Positions 1-10,150 of a stretch of DNA of 64,000 nucleotides are shown here, in pieces (within the stretch, counting starts at the first letter, position 1; every line of letters starts with the position of its first letter). Made by a program: the position numbers and the translations under genes. Under the pieces are notes generated by a model. It made no database searches. It saw only the letters and a program-made list of their open reading frames with translations, and was not told the origin of the DNA. The stretch is taken from assembly GCA_905221605.1 (NCBI GenBank), contig CAJNDS010002531.1:1-64000 (forward strand). Reading direction: 5' to 3'. This DNA is from Symbiodinium natans (lineage: Eukaryota > Sar > Dinophyceae > Suessiales > Symbiodiniaceae).

Positions 1-361
1 TTGCCGGACATCCACCTCCCTGCACGAGAGCGGCATTCTTGGAGAGTGGCGACGTCGACCTTCAGATGGTCTAACTGCTTGACCAAGTAGGCCCGTCGTT
101 GTCCTGTGCCGGCTTTATTGAAGAAATGCGGGACGACATCCTTCAAGGTTTGGACATTCGCCTGAATGACGCGGGAGAAGATTGTAACCGGCGAGGGGGA
201 CCCCGTCTCACTTACATCCGGCTCGCCTGGTGTGTCTGGGATGCCCGAGTTGGGCGGCGGGTCAGGCGCAACCACGACACGAAGAACGAGGCAAGTGTTG
301 GTAAGTAGTGTCCCATATGGCACAAGCCACAGGTGCTGGGCGTGTTTCACCCAGTGATCCG
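1..361 (-). pseudogene. EEP endonuclease N-terminal part of LINE (edge-truncated)
   Basis: Reading leftward, this frame contains IQANVQTLKDVV followed by RRAYLVKQLDHLKVDVATLQ and ECRSRAGRWMSG. This is the start of an APE-like endonuclease/exonuclease/phosphatase domain, with the catalytic LQE glutamate. Such domains nick target DNA in non-LTR retrotransposition. The domain runs off the left edge, so its remaining catalytic residues and any reverse transcriptase are unseen. The frame matches the upstream RNase H ORF only if one copy of the 44-bp duplication at 335-422 is ignored, so this copy is broken. The motif match is strong; the boundary toward RNase H is a proline-rich linker. Confidence 0.75.
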
Positions 362-422
362 AAAACTGGGGGGGCTCTGCTGGGCGTGTTTCACCCAGTG
401 ATCCGAAAACTGGGGGGGCTCT
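335..422. repeat. 44-bp perfect tandem duplication
   Basis: Bases 335-378 and 379-422 are identical 44-mers. Because 44 is not a multiple of three, the second copy shifts the minus-strand frame. Both copies encode DHWVKHAQ; after the duplication the frame reaches a stop, while skipping one copy continues into the endonuclease. Confidence 0.95.
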
Positions 423-745
423 CTGCCCCTATCCGGTCCACTAGGTCCACCAGCCGCGGCTAGGCCAGCCAAGCTATCAGCCAGCTCATTGACGATATAC
501 CCCGCGTGACCTGGCACATGTACGAGGTCGGTGCTAACCCGTGATTGAAGGGCCTGCCAGGCCACTCTGGCATCTTTTGCCCATACGGAGGAGGCAGTTG
601 CATGGCCTGCAGCCACCATGAGGGCGGCCTGGTTGTCGACTGCAGCCACAACCCGCGAGGGCACACCTCCCCAAGCAGCCCGGTTGGCATCCACCCATAC
701 GGATGCCCAAAGAGCTGCTGTTTGAAGTGCCATAAGCTCAGCAAC
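347..745 (-). pseudogene. RNase H domain, C-terminal half (LINE)
   Basis: The frame reads VAELMALQTAAL (second acidic residue, E), AAVDNQAALMVAAGH (third, D, near 637) and VHVPGHAGYIVNELADSLAG (histidine near 508, last D near 478). This is the RNase H fold signature of LINE-type elements, which removes RNA from RNA:DNA hybrids. The first motif, ATDGSGAGSGAW, lies just upstream near 864 but in another frame, so a one-base slip near 740-765 splits the domain. The ORF ends within the 44-bp duplication. Having RNase H before the endonuclease is unusual; families I know carry it after the reverse transcriptase. Confidence 0.85.
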
Positions 746-3700
746 TCAGATGGGGGCCCAGCTGCGTGCAACTTGCCATGTTCCCAGCCGACTCTGAACC
801 AGGAACCACGGAAAGCGGCCCACGCGGTGAAAGCCCAGGCCCCAGAACCGGCCCCCGACCCATCCGTGGCCAGAAGGAGCTGATCCGGGACACCATGGGT
901 CCATTTCGGGTATGCATCCCACGCAGCCCGCAGGTGAGGGCGGACCGCACTAGGGAGGTCCAGTGGCAGGTCCTCAGCCATCCAGTATTCATAAAGGAAC
1001 TCCTGTAGTTGCCCGACGGGTGTAAGGTCCGCCTCCCAGATCCGATCTCCGCTCTGGCGCCAAACCAGTTCCGGTGCTCCGCGAGGGCAGAGGTAACAGC
1101 TCCAGCATTGCGTGAAAATCTGCCTGGCATCCCAATAGGCGTATGGGGTGGAACTTTGGCATCGGCTTAGCGGTCCTACAAGGCCCGCAGCCGAGAGGTT
1201 AGCCCTGTAGCCTTGCCCTCTCCACTGTGCTTCGGAAGGGACAGTGATCTGAAGCTTGCCATGGGGCACACCCCCAGCTTGGCATTGCGTGAGGACGTAG
1301 AGGACAGCAGCAATGCCGATCCACCCGGAAGGCGCACCAGTAGCACGGCATAAAACCCACCTACCAAGAAGCAGAGTCAGCCAGAAAGGTCGGGCTTGCA
1401 ACTCCGTAGTCGACTGCCCCGCGTACGGAACGGAGGGCTCGATGATATCGCCATCCCGGAGTGAGATTTCAGACGGAGCCAACCCTGCGACCCCGCGCAC
1501 CAGATGGGAGTTGTCGAGGGTGTCCATGGCCCGGACTGAAACCCTCTGGCAGATTGGGCTAGCACCCCAGAAGATAACATGAGCATAGAGATGGCTCGGG
1601 CTACGTAAACACAGATGAAGCCCAGGTGCGGGGATCCATGGCACCGGTGCCCATTGCTCCCCTTGTCCTACCCAGTCGCCCGCGAAGCAACAGGCAGCAG
1701 GCTTCCACGTGAACCCAACAGGTGTGTCCACGGTGCGCGCCGGTGCTCCTGGGCGCCACATGGTGACTCGCCCAGTTTGCGAAATGACAAATGGGAGCTG
1801 CCAGAGAGCGTGGTGGCGGGCCTGGGATGGCGTTAGATGTATGGGCATGGCCGGAGGGACCCGATAGTTAGCCATTGGCCTCGCACAAATGAGGTCTCCA
1901 TGTCGGAGACGGGTGTTGGAAGAAGAAAGAAAGGAAGGCGCGGCTGTGAGGGGCCCCGCATAGTCCGTACCGATCCCGAGGGCGTCAGGAACTAGTCGGC
2001 ATGGCATATCCCGCAACAGTAATCGCGCTTGCACCTCTCCGCCTTTGACAACCGCAACGCACAGAAGGGGGGGCGGGGGGCAGGGTACGAGATGTAGAGC
2101 TCCCATGCTCAGTGCTGGCCAGACAGGGACAAGAGGTTCCGGCCAGTCCTGCATGGTGGCTCGCACCAGTTGGTAGATGTCCTGCTGTGGCATATGCGGA
2201 TGTGGCCGCAAAGGAGCCGCCGCCCCCATAACGGGGCACAGTGTTTGGATCCATGGAAAGCCGCCCAAGTTGACCGTGTGTTCGGCAGGACGCCATCTAG
2301 GCGAGGTTGGGTGATGGACCAAGCCGACCTCAACGACCCGTGGCTTCAGTGGTTGGTAGGCACCGCTCCTGGAGGGCGACCTTGACCGCCTGGCGGGAGG
2401 CTGTCCTGACTCACTGGAGCTAGAGCTACATTCAAGTTCCATGGCTGGGGAAACCCATAGAAGGGGCAAGAGAAGCACTATTTCCTGGCCCTGCCCAACT
2501 GGCCAATGTCCCCACCCTCCTGAGATTAGAAGGTACAGCCCTATGCTTAGGGTTAGGCTGCGACGTCCACTGGAGCGGGCCGAGGGCAGTGCCCTTACGG
2601 CACAACCCTCTCGCAGGACATCTCCATCCCTAAGATGAACCGGGTCAGTAAGTTGTGTTGCGGGGTGGGGGGAGCTGCCAGCGACGGTCCAAGCGCCACG
2701 GCCTCCCGCCCCAGTGAAGATGTGTTGTACGTACGCACGATCCGCACAGGTAGGGGTCCGGACGCACAGATTGTTGCTAGCGCAGTGTATCAGTATGTGT
2801 GCATGGAAGGCGTCACGGCAGCGCAGGCACAGATGTATGCCTTGACCCCATGCCCAAGGAGCGATGACCCATTGGCCTCTAGCCCCCAACTCCGGGAAAC
2901 TGTCGAAGGTCTGGGAGTGCGGCAACCATCTCGACCCAGCTGGGACCTCGATGACACTCGGACTGTTTCCGGGCTGCCATATGGTGCATTCAAAGGTGAA
3001 GGGTATGACTAAGAACCGTTGCCAAAGAGTGTCATGTCTGAGGGAGGCGAGGGATTCCACCGTGACCTCCCCCCCTCTTCGGGCGGAGCCTGCTTGTCCC
3101 AGGAGAGAGGCGTAGAAAACGTCACCGCTACGCATGTGGAGTGTAGCCTGCACCTCGCTCTCTAGTTCAGAGGATGGCATTGGCTCAAGCAGCGCCTCGA
3201 GAGGCGGGGGTGGAAAGGGCTGCCCAAAGGCCTGCGGTGCTCGGTGACTTATAGCTTCCTGCACCCACTCCAGCCGAGCAACTTGCGGGATGCACAGGCT
3301 CAGCCTCCATGTTGACGCCACCACAACCACACAAACCAAGGAGTTGTCCGGTGGAACTGGGACGAGGGTCAAGGTGTTGGCGACAGTGTTGGGCCAAACT
3401 GGCACTAGTTGGTGCCCCCATCTAGGTTCCTCAGCATATAAGAGGCGCACTAGCCATGACCAGTCGCAGCTTCGGCTAATTTCGTGCGTGTCCCCCATGC
3501 CCCGAAAGGGGCTGAGCAGGTGCACCAGGATGGGCCCCGTCTCAGAGAGACTGCTAACCGTCCGCGCAGGGATGGCCACATGCCATGGAAATGCCCCTAC
3601 CCGAACAGGTTCCGCGGCCTGGCGAAGCGTCATGGGCCTGACTAGTGTAGGGGTTAAGTGCATAACGATCACACTTGAAAGGAGGGAGACCCTCCAACCC

Positions 3701-4908
3701 GATGAGACCCCCAAGGCAATGCTGAACAGCCACCGGCCCAAGTGCCGTGAAGGTGAGGCATCAGTTTCTGGGACTAATTTCCAATGGACAGCTTCAATGT
3801 CAGGTGGCGCGCCATCCAACACAACAGAGCTATGGCAAGAAGAAGGCAGCCCGGCCAGAAGGGCCATCTCCGCCACAGCAGGCGGGGTGCATGAACACAT
3901 GCGTAGGCACATGGCCAGGCTGTTGCGTCGCCATACCAGATGTGTGGCAGCGCTTGGCGCCTGCGTCCTTAAAATTTCCATGGAGAGTGCTCTGTGATTC
4001 GGAAAGCCCCCGCGGGCTTTATCCAGGTCCCTGGTATTGCCGTGTCGCCAACAAGACATGTGGGGGACGTGTTCTGGAGCTAGGTTTTGACTGGTCATCA
4101 TCGCCCCGGCAGGGCCAGGTAGCCCCACCGCAAGAATGAACAAGGCACAGAGGTAGCCTCGTGGGCAAGCTAGAAGTAGCTGGAGAACCCAAGAAAGCCT
4201 TAGGCTCCGGGGACAGCCAGCTAGGGAGATCTCAATGTCTTCAAGCTGAGCCTGTGGACAGACCCAAAAGGGGACGCAGTCTCCGTCTCTGAAAGGCACA
4301 GTGGGTTGAGCCTGTACGCCCACAGGGGGCGGGATGAGGCCCACCGTACCAAGGATGCAGTAGTTGCGTAGCCATTCAGCGGGGCATTGTCTGGGGAGCT
4401 TCCTTGGCCACAACATCCCATCCCACCATAGCACAACAGACGCTCGGTCGGACTCCGGCTCACAGGTAGTCAGGTGGATGGCGCTTCGGGTGGGCTGTGG
4501 TGACAGCGGTATGACAGCATCGATATGGGCTTGTCTTCTCCAAATTTCGGAGATGTCATATAGCTCATTAAGACAATCTTCGGTGAGCAGAAACCGACCT
4601 GTTAGCGGCTGCCTTGGCACAGCCGGGGAGTGAATGAGGAACTTCCCTGCAGTCCTCTGCCAGGAGGGTGATTCCTCGACGCGTCTGCCTCCAGCTCGAG
4701 CCTGCCACACAGTACTGAGCTGAGCCTGCAGGGCTCCGTGCTGCTCTGGGGAGGCATCCCTCACGGACCATGACAGGGTATTGCCGTACAGCGGTAGCGT
4801 GACATTGCAATGGGCGTGTTCGGTATGCCCCCCCCCTGGAATCGATGCTCCTGTAGCACTAACGAGAGCCTGTTCTACTCCGACAGGTGACAGGTGCCGG
4901 CGGCGCTT
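740..4908 (-). CDS. LINE polyprotein, second part: duplicated RDGD modules and RNase H start
   Basis: About 1,390 codons are open from the TAG at 4909-4911. Two homologous modules are visible. The first (about 3474-2604) has LVPVWPNTVANTLTLVPVP, MRSGDVFY, TIWQPGN, GIHLCLR and LRDGDVL. The second (about 2193-1437) has LVPVWPALSMGALHLVPCP, LRHGDLI, TMWRPGA, GLHLCLR and LRDGDII. A third RDGD lies near 4285. Each RDGD is followed by a hydrophobic hairpin (about 4212-4099, 2562-2440, 1389-1285), suggesting membrane insertion. The frame ends in the RNase H motif ATDGSG near 864. I do not recognise the modules. The start is uncertain: the frame overlaps the preceding ORF by about 50 bases, and a GTG at 4764 is the first alternative start. 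Confidence 0.7.
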
Positions 4909-7900
4909 CTACCCCACAGGTCAGGAGGTTACCGAGAAGAAGCATCACCCAAAGGCCACGCCGGTGCACCAATGAGAGGAGAAGTAGCGGGGTACGATAC
5001 CCTGCAGAGGCCTGAGGTTCCGACCGAGCGCTGCTTCCATGTTCAGCCCCGTCTGGCAGGATGACCGGGCCTTGTGGAGAGATGCCCAGGGTTGTCGTGC
5101 TGACAGGCACTCCGCTCTCTGCGCTACATTGAGGGTGGAATGCGTAGCCCTGGGTCCGCGGTCGCAGCAGTCGTAGAACTTCCCCAAGCTGGTGGGTAGC
5201 CGCCTCCCAAGCGAGAAGAGAGGTGTTATTAGGGGGCAGCGAGAGGGGAGTTTGACAAGAGCTGTGTGCGACTGCCGGGGATGTAGCCTCACTTCGTCCC
5301 GCCGTGGCCGTCAGGAAAGCCGGTCCTTCCGGGCGCAGAGAAATCTGGCCACCGGGCCCAGTGAGGAGAGTGTCTCCCCAGTCACTGCGGACAATCTCAG
5401 GCAGTTCTTCTTCTTCACCCCAGGGATTGAGGTAGCGCATCGGGCTGCGCGATGGTGTATGCTCCCCAATTGCCAGAAGCTGTCCGTGTCGGAGACCACT
5501 CACGATGGTGCCGAAACGAAAAATCTGTTTGTCGAGGACCAGGACAAACTTTTGTGCAAGCGGCTGTTCTAGGGTGAAGACAGATGTGGCCCACTGGAAC
5601 AGGGCATCCCAGTCCAATGGGTTAGACCGACTCTCGAAGACTGCCGCCTGCCTATGCCACTGCATGAGCAAGTAAGTGTATGTCCCCACTCTAGTCCTAG
5701 GCACATATAGCCAGTGCTGAACCCCTTGTATCAGGGGGGGGGAGACTTCCAGAAGCTTCCCATCATTATCAAGCTGCCTAGGGAGATGGGCCCGAACAAG
5801 AACTAGACGAGCATCTGTGACCGTCCGTGCTGTCGTCGGAAGGTCCACAGGCTCAGGCAGTCCGAAGGTCCAGACTCTGCGGGGATGACTGGCTGGAATA
5901 GTCTGCCCGCTCACAGGCTGCACGACTATGATAGTGGCCAGCATGACCGGCGCCAAGCGCCAGCAAGCAGACGTCGAAAACATCATCAGTCCAGTGCCAG
6001 CTAAGGCGCCATACCAGTTAGGGACGCTGCGTCCAATCGCTGCCCGCTTACCCGGGAGAAGCTCTGGCCGGAGGTCGGCCTGACCTCCGCAAATCAGACG
6101 ATGTGCCTGACCTCCTTCATCAATCGTGACCAATTGTTCCGAGATGTCCGGCAGCTGACAGACAGGTCTGAGCAGCTCACGGTGACTGCCATCTCGCAAT
6201 ATCCACCAAGCTCCAGAGGCCGGCGGGGTGCAAAGCAAGTCAATGGCATCTGGGCCAGAGTCATGCGCGAGGTGGAACACATCACGGGTAGGCCGGCATC
6301 CCTGCTCACGCAACCAGGTACTCAGATTGTCAAGGTCAACTTGTTGTCGGAACTGGTAAACGGCCGGACCCCTACAGGGGCGCCATATCCGCAAGAGGGT
6401 ACCCTCTGCCTGTGGGTGCTGGAGGAAGCAGTTAAGCACATCAACGAAAAGGAGGAACCCAGGAGGAGGGACACACATGAGAGGCGGACGTGCAGCAGTA
6501 GGGTCGACTGGCACTACCATGGCCATAGCAGCGTTGACAAGAAGTGCAATAGGTAGCCAACGGCCGGTGCAAGGTGCACTAGCAGTCCAAGCAACTAGTT
6601 GAGCCCACTTAGCAAGCCTCATGCCACCGCATGAGCTCCTTGCTTGCAGCGGTGAGGGCGGAAGAGTGTGCTCACTCTCCACATAGCAGCGGGAATCCTT
6701 GTTCGGAGTGCGCCGGAGAAGCGTGCCGCAGGCGTGCCCAAGATGAGTAATGGGTTCTGGCCACATCCAGCGGAACCCATCAAGGACAACGGCCACCCCT
6801 TGCAAGTCCAAGACTGAGAGATCTGCTACGGTGGCTACCTCAGCCCAGGAGGTTTGATCAGTACAGGCCGTCCTAATTTCATCTCCAATGATGAGAGCCC
6901 ATGGCATCCTCCGGCTAGGACAGGGTACCACACAGCTGGTCTGGATCGAACCACAGTACACAACATGCAAGGTGCCTTCGTCGGGGATACCCAGGGTCGG
7001 GATGCATGGGTCAGCGAGCGAGGAATCCAGGGAAGAAATCTGACTACTCCTGGCTTCCTGGGGACCCGGCATGGATGCCATCCCCTGCGCTCCCATGTGT
7101 GGCGCAGAAGAGAGGGAGTCTGTGCGGCTATGCGACAGCAGCAGTCGCATGTCAACGCTAGCTGTCACAATCTCAGCTACAACAGCCTCATTATCGGCAG
7201 AGTGCAAGGATTCGGAGGGCCCCCAAAGGAGAAACATTTCCGTTGCCCGGAGCCATATTGTAGCCGTGGCTCCCGGTAGCTCACGCAGCGCGTAGAGAAG
7301 GTCAGCGCGGTTTGGGAACACCCCTTCCACGGCGAATGCCACACCGTGTGGAACACATTCGTGACAGTCATGCAACCAGACAAGGGTGCACATCCCACCT
7401 CTAGGGGCCGCGAGAAGAATAGGACCCGGAAGGCCTAAAAGATATGGCGGCACATCGAGCAGATGGGTAGTTTCGGGGTTTGGCGACCGAAGAGTGTGCA
7501 GCATATCCATGGCAGTGTCACGTGCTGTCACGCCTTGCACGCGTGGCAGCCAAAGATGTGGTTGGCCGGCTTGCAGCAAGGGAAAGACCTGCCTGCCTAT
7601 AGTGCGCGTCCAAGAGCACCCTACTGGCATCGTCAGAGAGAGAGTGCTAATATCCAGAAGTGTGGGTGAAGCTGATTGAAAGGTATCAACAACCACACAG
7701 ACATCGCCATGCCGCATGCGCCCCCGGTGCGCACAGTCAATGCGGTAGGAATGGGTACCATCCGAGCTTTCCACCCATGCATGAATATCAGCTGCAGGAT
7801 TGCGCCAGTCAACATCGAGGCATTTCCACGATCCTGCCCGTGCCACCAGAATGGTGCTATGCGTGTCTGCACTGGAGATAGCGACCATATGCACAGCTCT

Positions 7901-10150
7901 ATGGTCCGGTGTCGCGGCAGCAGGCAGGACGACATACCTGCCTAGGGCGGATACAGTCTCAAGGAGGTCAGCGTGCACATCAAACCACGGCCATTGCGCC
8001 GGGTAGCACCGGGTAAGGACCCTCCCAGGGTGCCACAGCTTGAATGTGACTTCACGTGGGTCGTCATTGCCGAGGGGGCTAGGACTGATAACGGGCGTGA
8101 GAAGCCTGCCAGAGGCCAGCAGCTCTCGCTGAATTGCCGCATGGGTGGCCTGCGAGGCCTTGTTGGGCAGGTTGCAGGGGGGAGCTGGCACCCGCTGTAA
8201 CCGTCCACTGCGATGTGGTGGGGCACTAGCAGCGCGTCCTGCAAGTGCTTGGCTGGCACCTACCACAAGCAGTAGGCACATAGAGCCGACAGGTCCCCGT
8301 AGCGGCGCTGCTGCAATGAGTAGGGCTTTTGCCAAGGAGGCTCCCCGCGAGGCAGCATTTTCAGAGTCACTCCCAATGGGCACCTCGACTAGTGTGTGTC
8401 GATAAGCTCGTAGCAGATCAAAGCCAGCCACGTCAAGCATGACATCAGGCCCGACGGCTTGATCATGGAGCAAACAGATATAATCTCCAGACATCACATG
8501 TTCATGCATGGCTGCCGTGTCCAGGATGCGAGCATGGTCTCTCGCAGTGACGTCGAGGATTTGGCTGCACGATATGTATCTGGGTACTGTGAGAGTAAGC
8601 AGTCCAAGGTCCAATGCACGGAGGTCAACTACCAAGGAATGCCTTCCGAGTTCCTCACGGCAGAAGGCTAGGAACTGCGTCGGCGGCAGGTCAGTAAGCG
8701 CATACCGCGTGCGGCGCATAGTCAGGGAAGCGAGCTCAGGGAATTCGCCACGCAGGAAGCGGAAGGTCTCGCTATCAGGAGCAAAGGCCGGCGTGAGTGC
8801 ATGTATGATACCATTAGCAGTGATGATAACGCAGGACAGGAGGGTCTGGCTGGGGGGGCCCTGATTGCTGTGCATGTCCGCATAAGGGGAGTGGGCACTG
8901 GCTTCAATCAGCCGCTGTTTGAGCGCAATCGGCGTCCAAACAATCGCGTCACAGCGTGGCTGCAAGAGAGGTTGGGAATCGGCCACAAAAGTACCCTCCA
9001 CGCACTGACACTGCTCAGCTTCCGGGATGGACTGCATCTGAGTGAGCAGCGCTGCCGCTGCGACGAGATCGTGGCACTGTTCATCCCTTGCTGCTTGTAG
9101 CACATGGAAGCTGTCAAGCTCGCCTCGCACCAGGACAGGAACGGCTTGCGCATACCAAGGGAAGGCGCGGGGCCGGAGTACATACTGCTCGCGAGTGACA
9201 GAGTCAAACGGCGAGGCCAGCATCAACACGTCGACTGCATCTGCTGAGATGCCGAGGGCCTGCACAATGGCTTCATCAAGTGCGGGTCGGAAAAGGCGGC
9301 TGTCAACTCTGAAGAGGATAGGCTCGGGGCCTTCAGCCACTCCCCCATGGAACACGGCAAGCTTCCGTGTATAGGTTGCCGTGCACAATTCCTGCATCGC
9401 TAGAGGCCGGGCACCGACCTCTTCCAAAGGGTGCAGCTCACGCCGTATTCGAATGCGTGGGACTCGACTGAGGGACCAAGCCGGAATTCTGTTGAAATGG
9501 GCCTGGCCCGCTACCTGCATCATGAAAGAGTCATCGGCCTCATTGTTGTCGGGCATCGATACAACGCCCTCCTCCTGTCTGACGTGTTCAGGATTATGGA
9601 TTTTAGGCAGACCTGATGCTCCAACCGGTGAGAACAGCAGACAGAGAAAGAAGCACCCCTTCATCTGTTTTACCGCAGTCTCCCTCGTTCTCTTATTCCT
9701 GCACCAAGGCTCTCGCCGTGTATGTTGGGGTGGCAGGGCAGGTGAAAGGAGGCCTAGGAGGAAAACTCCTATCGGGAGCCAGGCTACCACAACCATCAAG
9801 AGGCAGGGTGCAAGGGCCAGCCCACATCCCATGGCAGCTAAAAGCAGACCTAGGACCTGGTGCCCACTGGGCAAGTCGTATGCCATCTGACCAAGGGGCT
9901 TGAAATGGGGTGGATCGGCAAGGGTAGTCCACACGCAACCCAAGAGGACTCCAGCAGACAGTGCCGCCAAGAGAAATTCCGTGCCTTGAACGGCAATGCA
10001 ACCTCCGCAACCAAGGCAATGTCCTATAAACCAGAGAGTTCTGACACTAACGAAGGTGCCTCGTCCTGAGGGTGGTCCAAGGCCTCTGGCTGTTGAGGTA
10101 GTACCCGCAAGAATGCACACTATGCAGGCGAGAAGGGACAGGCGCACGTT
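4859..10150 (-). CDS. LINE polyprotein, first part: multi-pass membrane segments
   Basis: About 1,760 codons are open. The protein opens with hydrophobic runs (VRLSLLACIVCILAG, then FLLAALSAGVLLGCVW, then LGLLLAAMGCGLALAPCLL and AWLPIGVFLLGLLSPALPP). It continues as beta-rich stretches with RMRHGDVCVVV and LRHGQLLAIGEH, resembling the RDGD motifs downstream, with more membrane-like segments near 8300, 5940 and 4950. It has no ATG at its start: the frame begins inside the end of the gag-like ORF, so it needs a frameshift, a non-AUG start or a lost base. The same frame stays open to an ATG at 11932, but that stretch is cysteine-rich shadow coding. The function is unknown; a retroelement polyprotein is inferred from position. 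Confidence 0.65.
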   Translation of the reverse strand, partial: NVRLSLLACIVCILAGTTSTARGLGPPSGRGTFVSVRTLWFIGHCLGCGGCIAVQGTEFLLAALSAGVLLGCVWTTLADPPHFKPLGQMAYDLPSGHQVLGLLLAAMGCGLALAPCLLMVVVAWLPIGVFLLGLLSPALPPQHTRREPWCRNKRTRETAVKQMKGCFFLCLLFSPVGASGLPKIHNPEHVRQEEGVVSMPDNNEADDSFMMQVAGQAHFNRIPAWSLSRVPRIRIRRELHPLEEVGARPLAMQELCTATYTRKLAVFHGGVAEGPEPILFRVDSRLFRPALDEAIVQALGISADAVDVLMLASPFDSVTREQYVLRPRAFPWYAQAVPVLVRGELDSFHVLQAARDEQCHDLVAAAALLTQMQSIPEAEQCQCVEGTFVADSQPLLQPRCDAIVWTPIALKQRLIEASAHSPYADMHSNQGPPSQTLLSCVIITANGIIHALTPAFAPDSETFRFLRGEFPELASLTMRRTRYALTDLPPTQFLAFCREELGRHSLVVDLRALDLGLLTLTVPRYISCSQILDVTARDHARILDTAAMHEHVMSGDYICLLHDQAVGPDVMLDVAGFDLLRAYRHTLVEVPIGSDSENAASRGASLAKALLIAAAPLRGPVGSMCLLLVVGASQALAGRAASAPPHRSGRLQRVPAPPCNLPNKASQATHAAIQRELLASGRLLTPVISPSPLGNDDPREVTFKLWHPGRVLTRCYPAQWPWFDVHADLLETVSALGRYVVLPAAATPDHRAVHMVAISSADTHSTILVARAGSWKCLDVDWRNPAADIHAWVESSDGTHSYRIDCAHRGRMRHGDVCVVVDTFQSASPTLLDISTLSLTMPVGCSWTRTIGRQVFPLLQAGQPHLWLPRVQGVTARDTAMDMLHTLRSPNPETTHLLDVPPYLLGLPGPILLAAPRGGMCTLVWLHDCHECVPHGVAFAVEGVFPNRADLLYALRELPGATATIWLRATEMFLLWGPSESLHSADNEAVVAEIVTASVDMRLLLSHSRTDSLSSAPHMGAQGMASMPGPQEARSSQISSLDSSLADPCIPTLGIPDEGTLHVVYCGSIQTSCVVPCPSRRMPWALIIGDEIRTACTDQTSWAEVATVADLSVLDLQGVAVVLDGFRWMWPEPITHLGHACGTLLRRTPNKDSRCYVESEHTLPPSPLQARSSCGGMRLAKWAQLVAWTASAPCTGRWLPIALLVNAAMAMVVPVDPTAARPPLMCVPPPGFLLFVDVLNCFLQHPQAEGTLLRIWRPCRGPAVYQFRQQVDLDNLSTWLREQGCRPTRDVFHLAHDSGPDAIDLLCTPPASGAWWILRDGSHRELLRPVCQLPDISEQLVTIDEGGQAHRLICGGQADLRPELLPGKRAAIGRSVPNWYGALAGTGLMMFSTSACWRLAPVMLATIIVVQPVSGQTIPASHPRRVWTFGLPEPVDLPTTARTVTDARLVLVRAHLPRQLDNDGKLLEVSPPLIQGVQHWLYVPRTRVGTYTYLLMQWHRQAAVFESRSNPLDWDALFQWATSVFTLEQPLAQKFVLVLDKQIFRFGTIVSGLRHGQLLAIGEHTPSRSPMRYLNPWGEEEELPEIVRSDWGDTLLTGPGGQISLRPEGPAFLTATAGRSEATSPAVAHSSCQTPLSLPPNNTSLLAWEAATHQLGEVLRLLRPRTQGYAFHPQCSAESGVPVSTTTLGISPQGPVILPDGAEHGSSARSEPQASAGYRTPLLLLSLVHRRGLWVMLLLGNLLTCGVEAPPAPVTCRSRTGSR

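Noticed and set aside
3181-3195. Second spliced-leader relic (TTGGCTCAAG)
   Set aside because: Only ten bases match and they lie inside polyprotein coding sequence.
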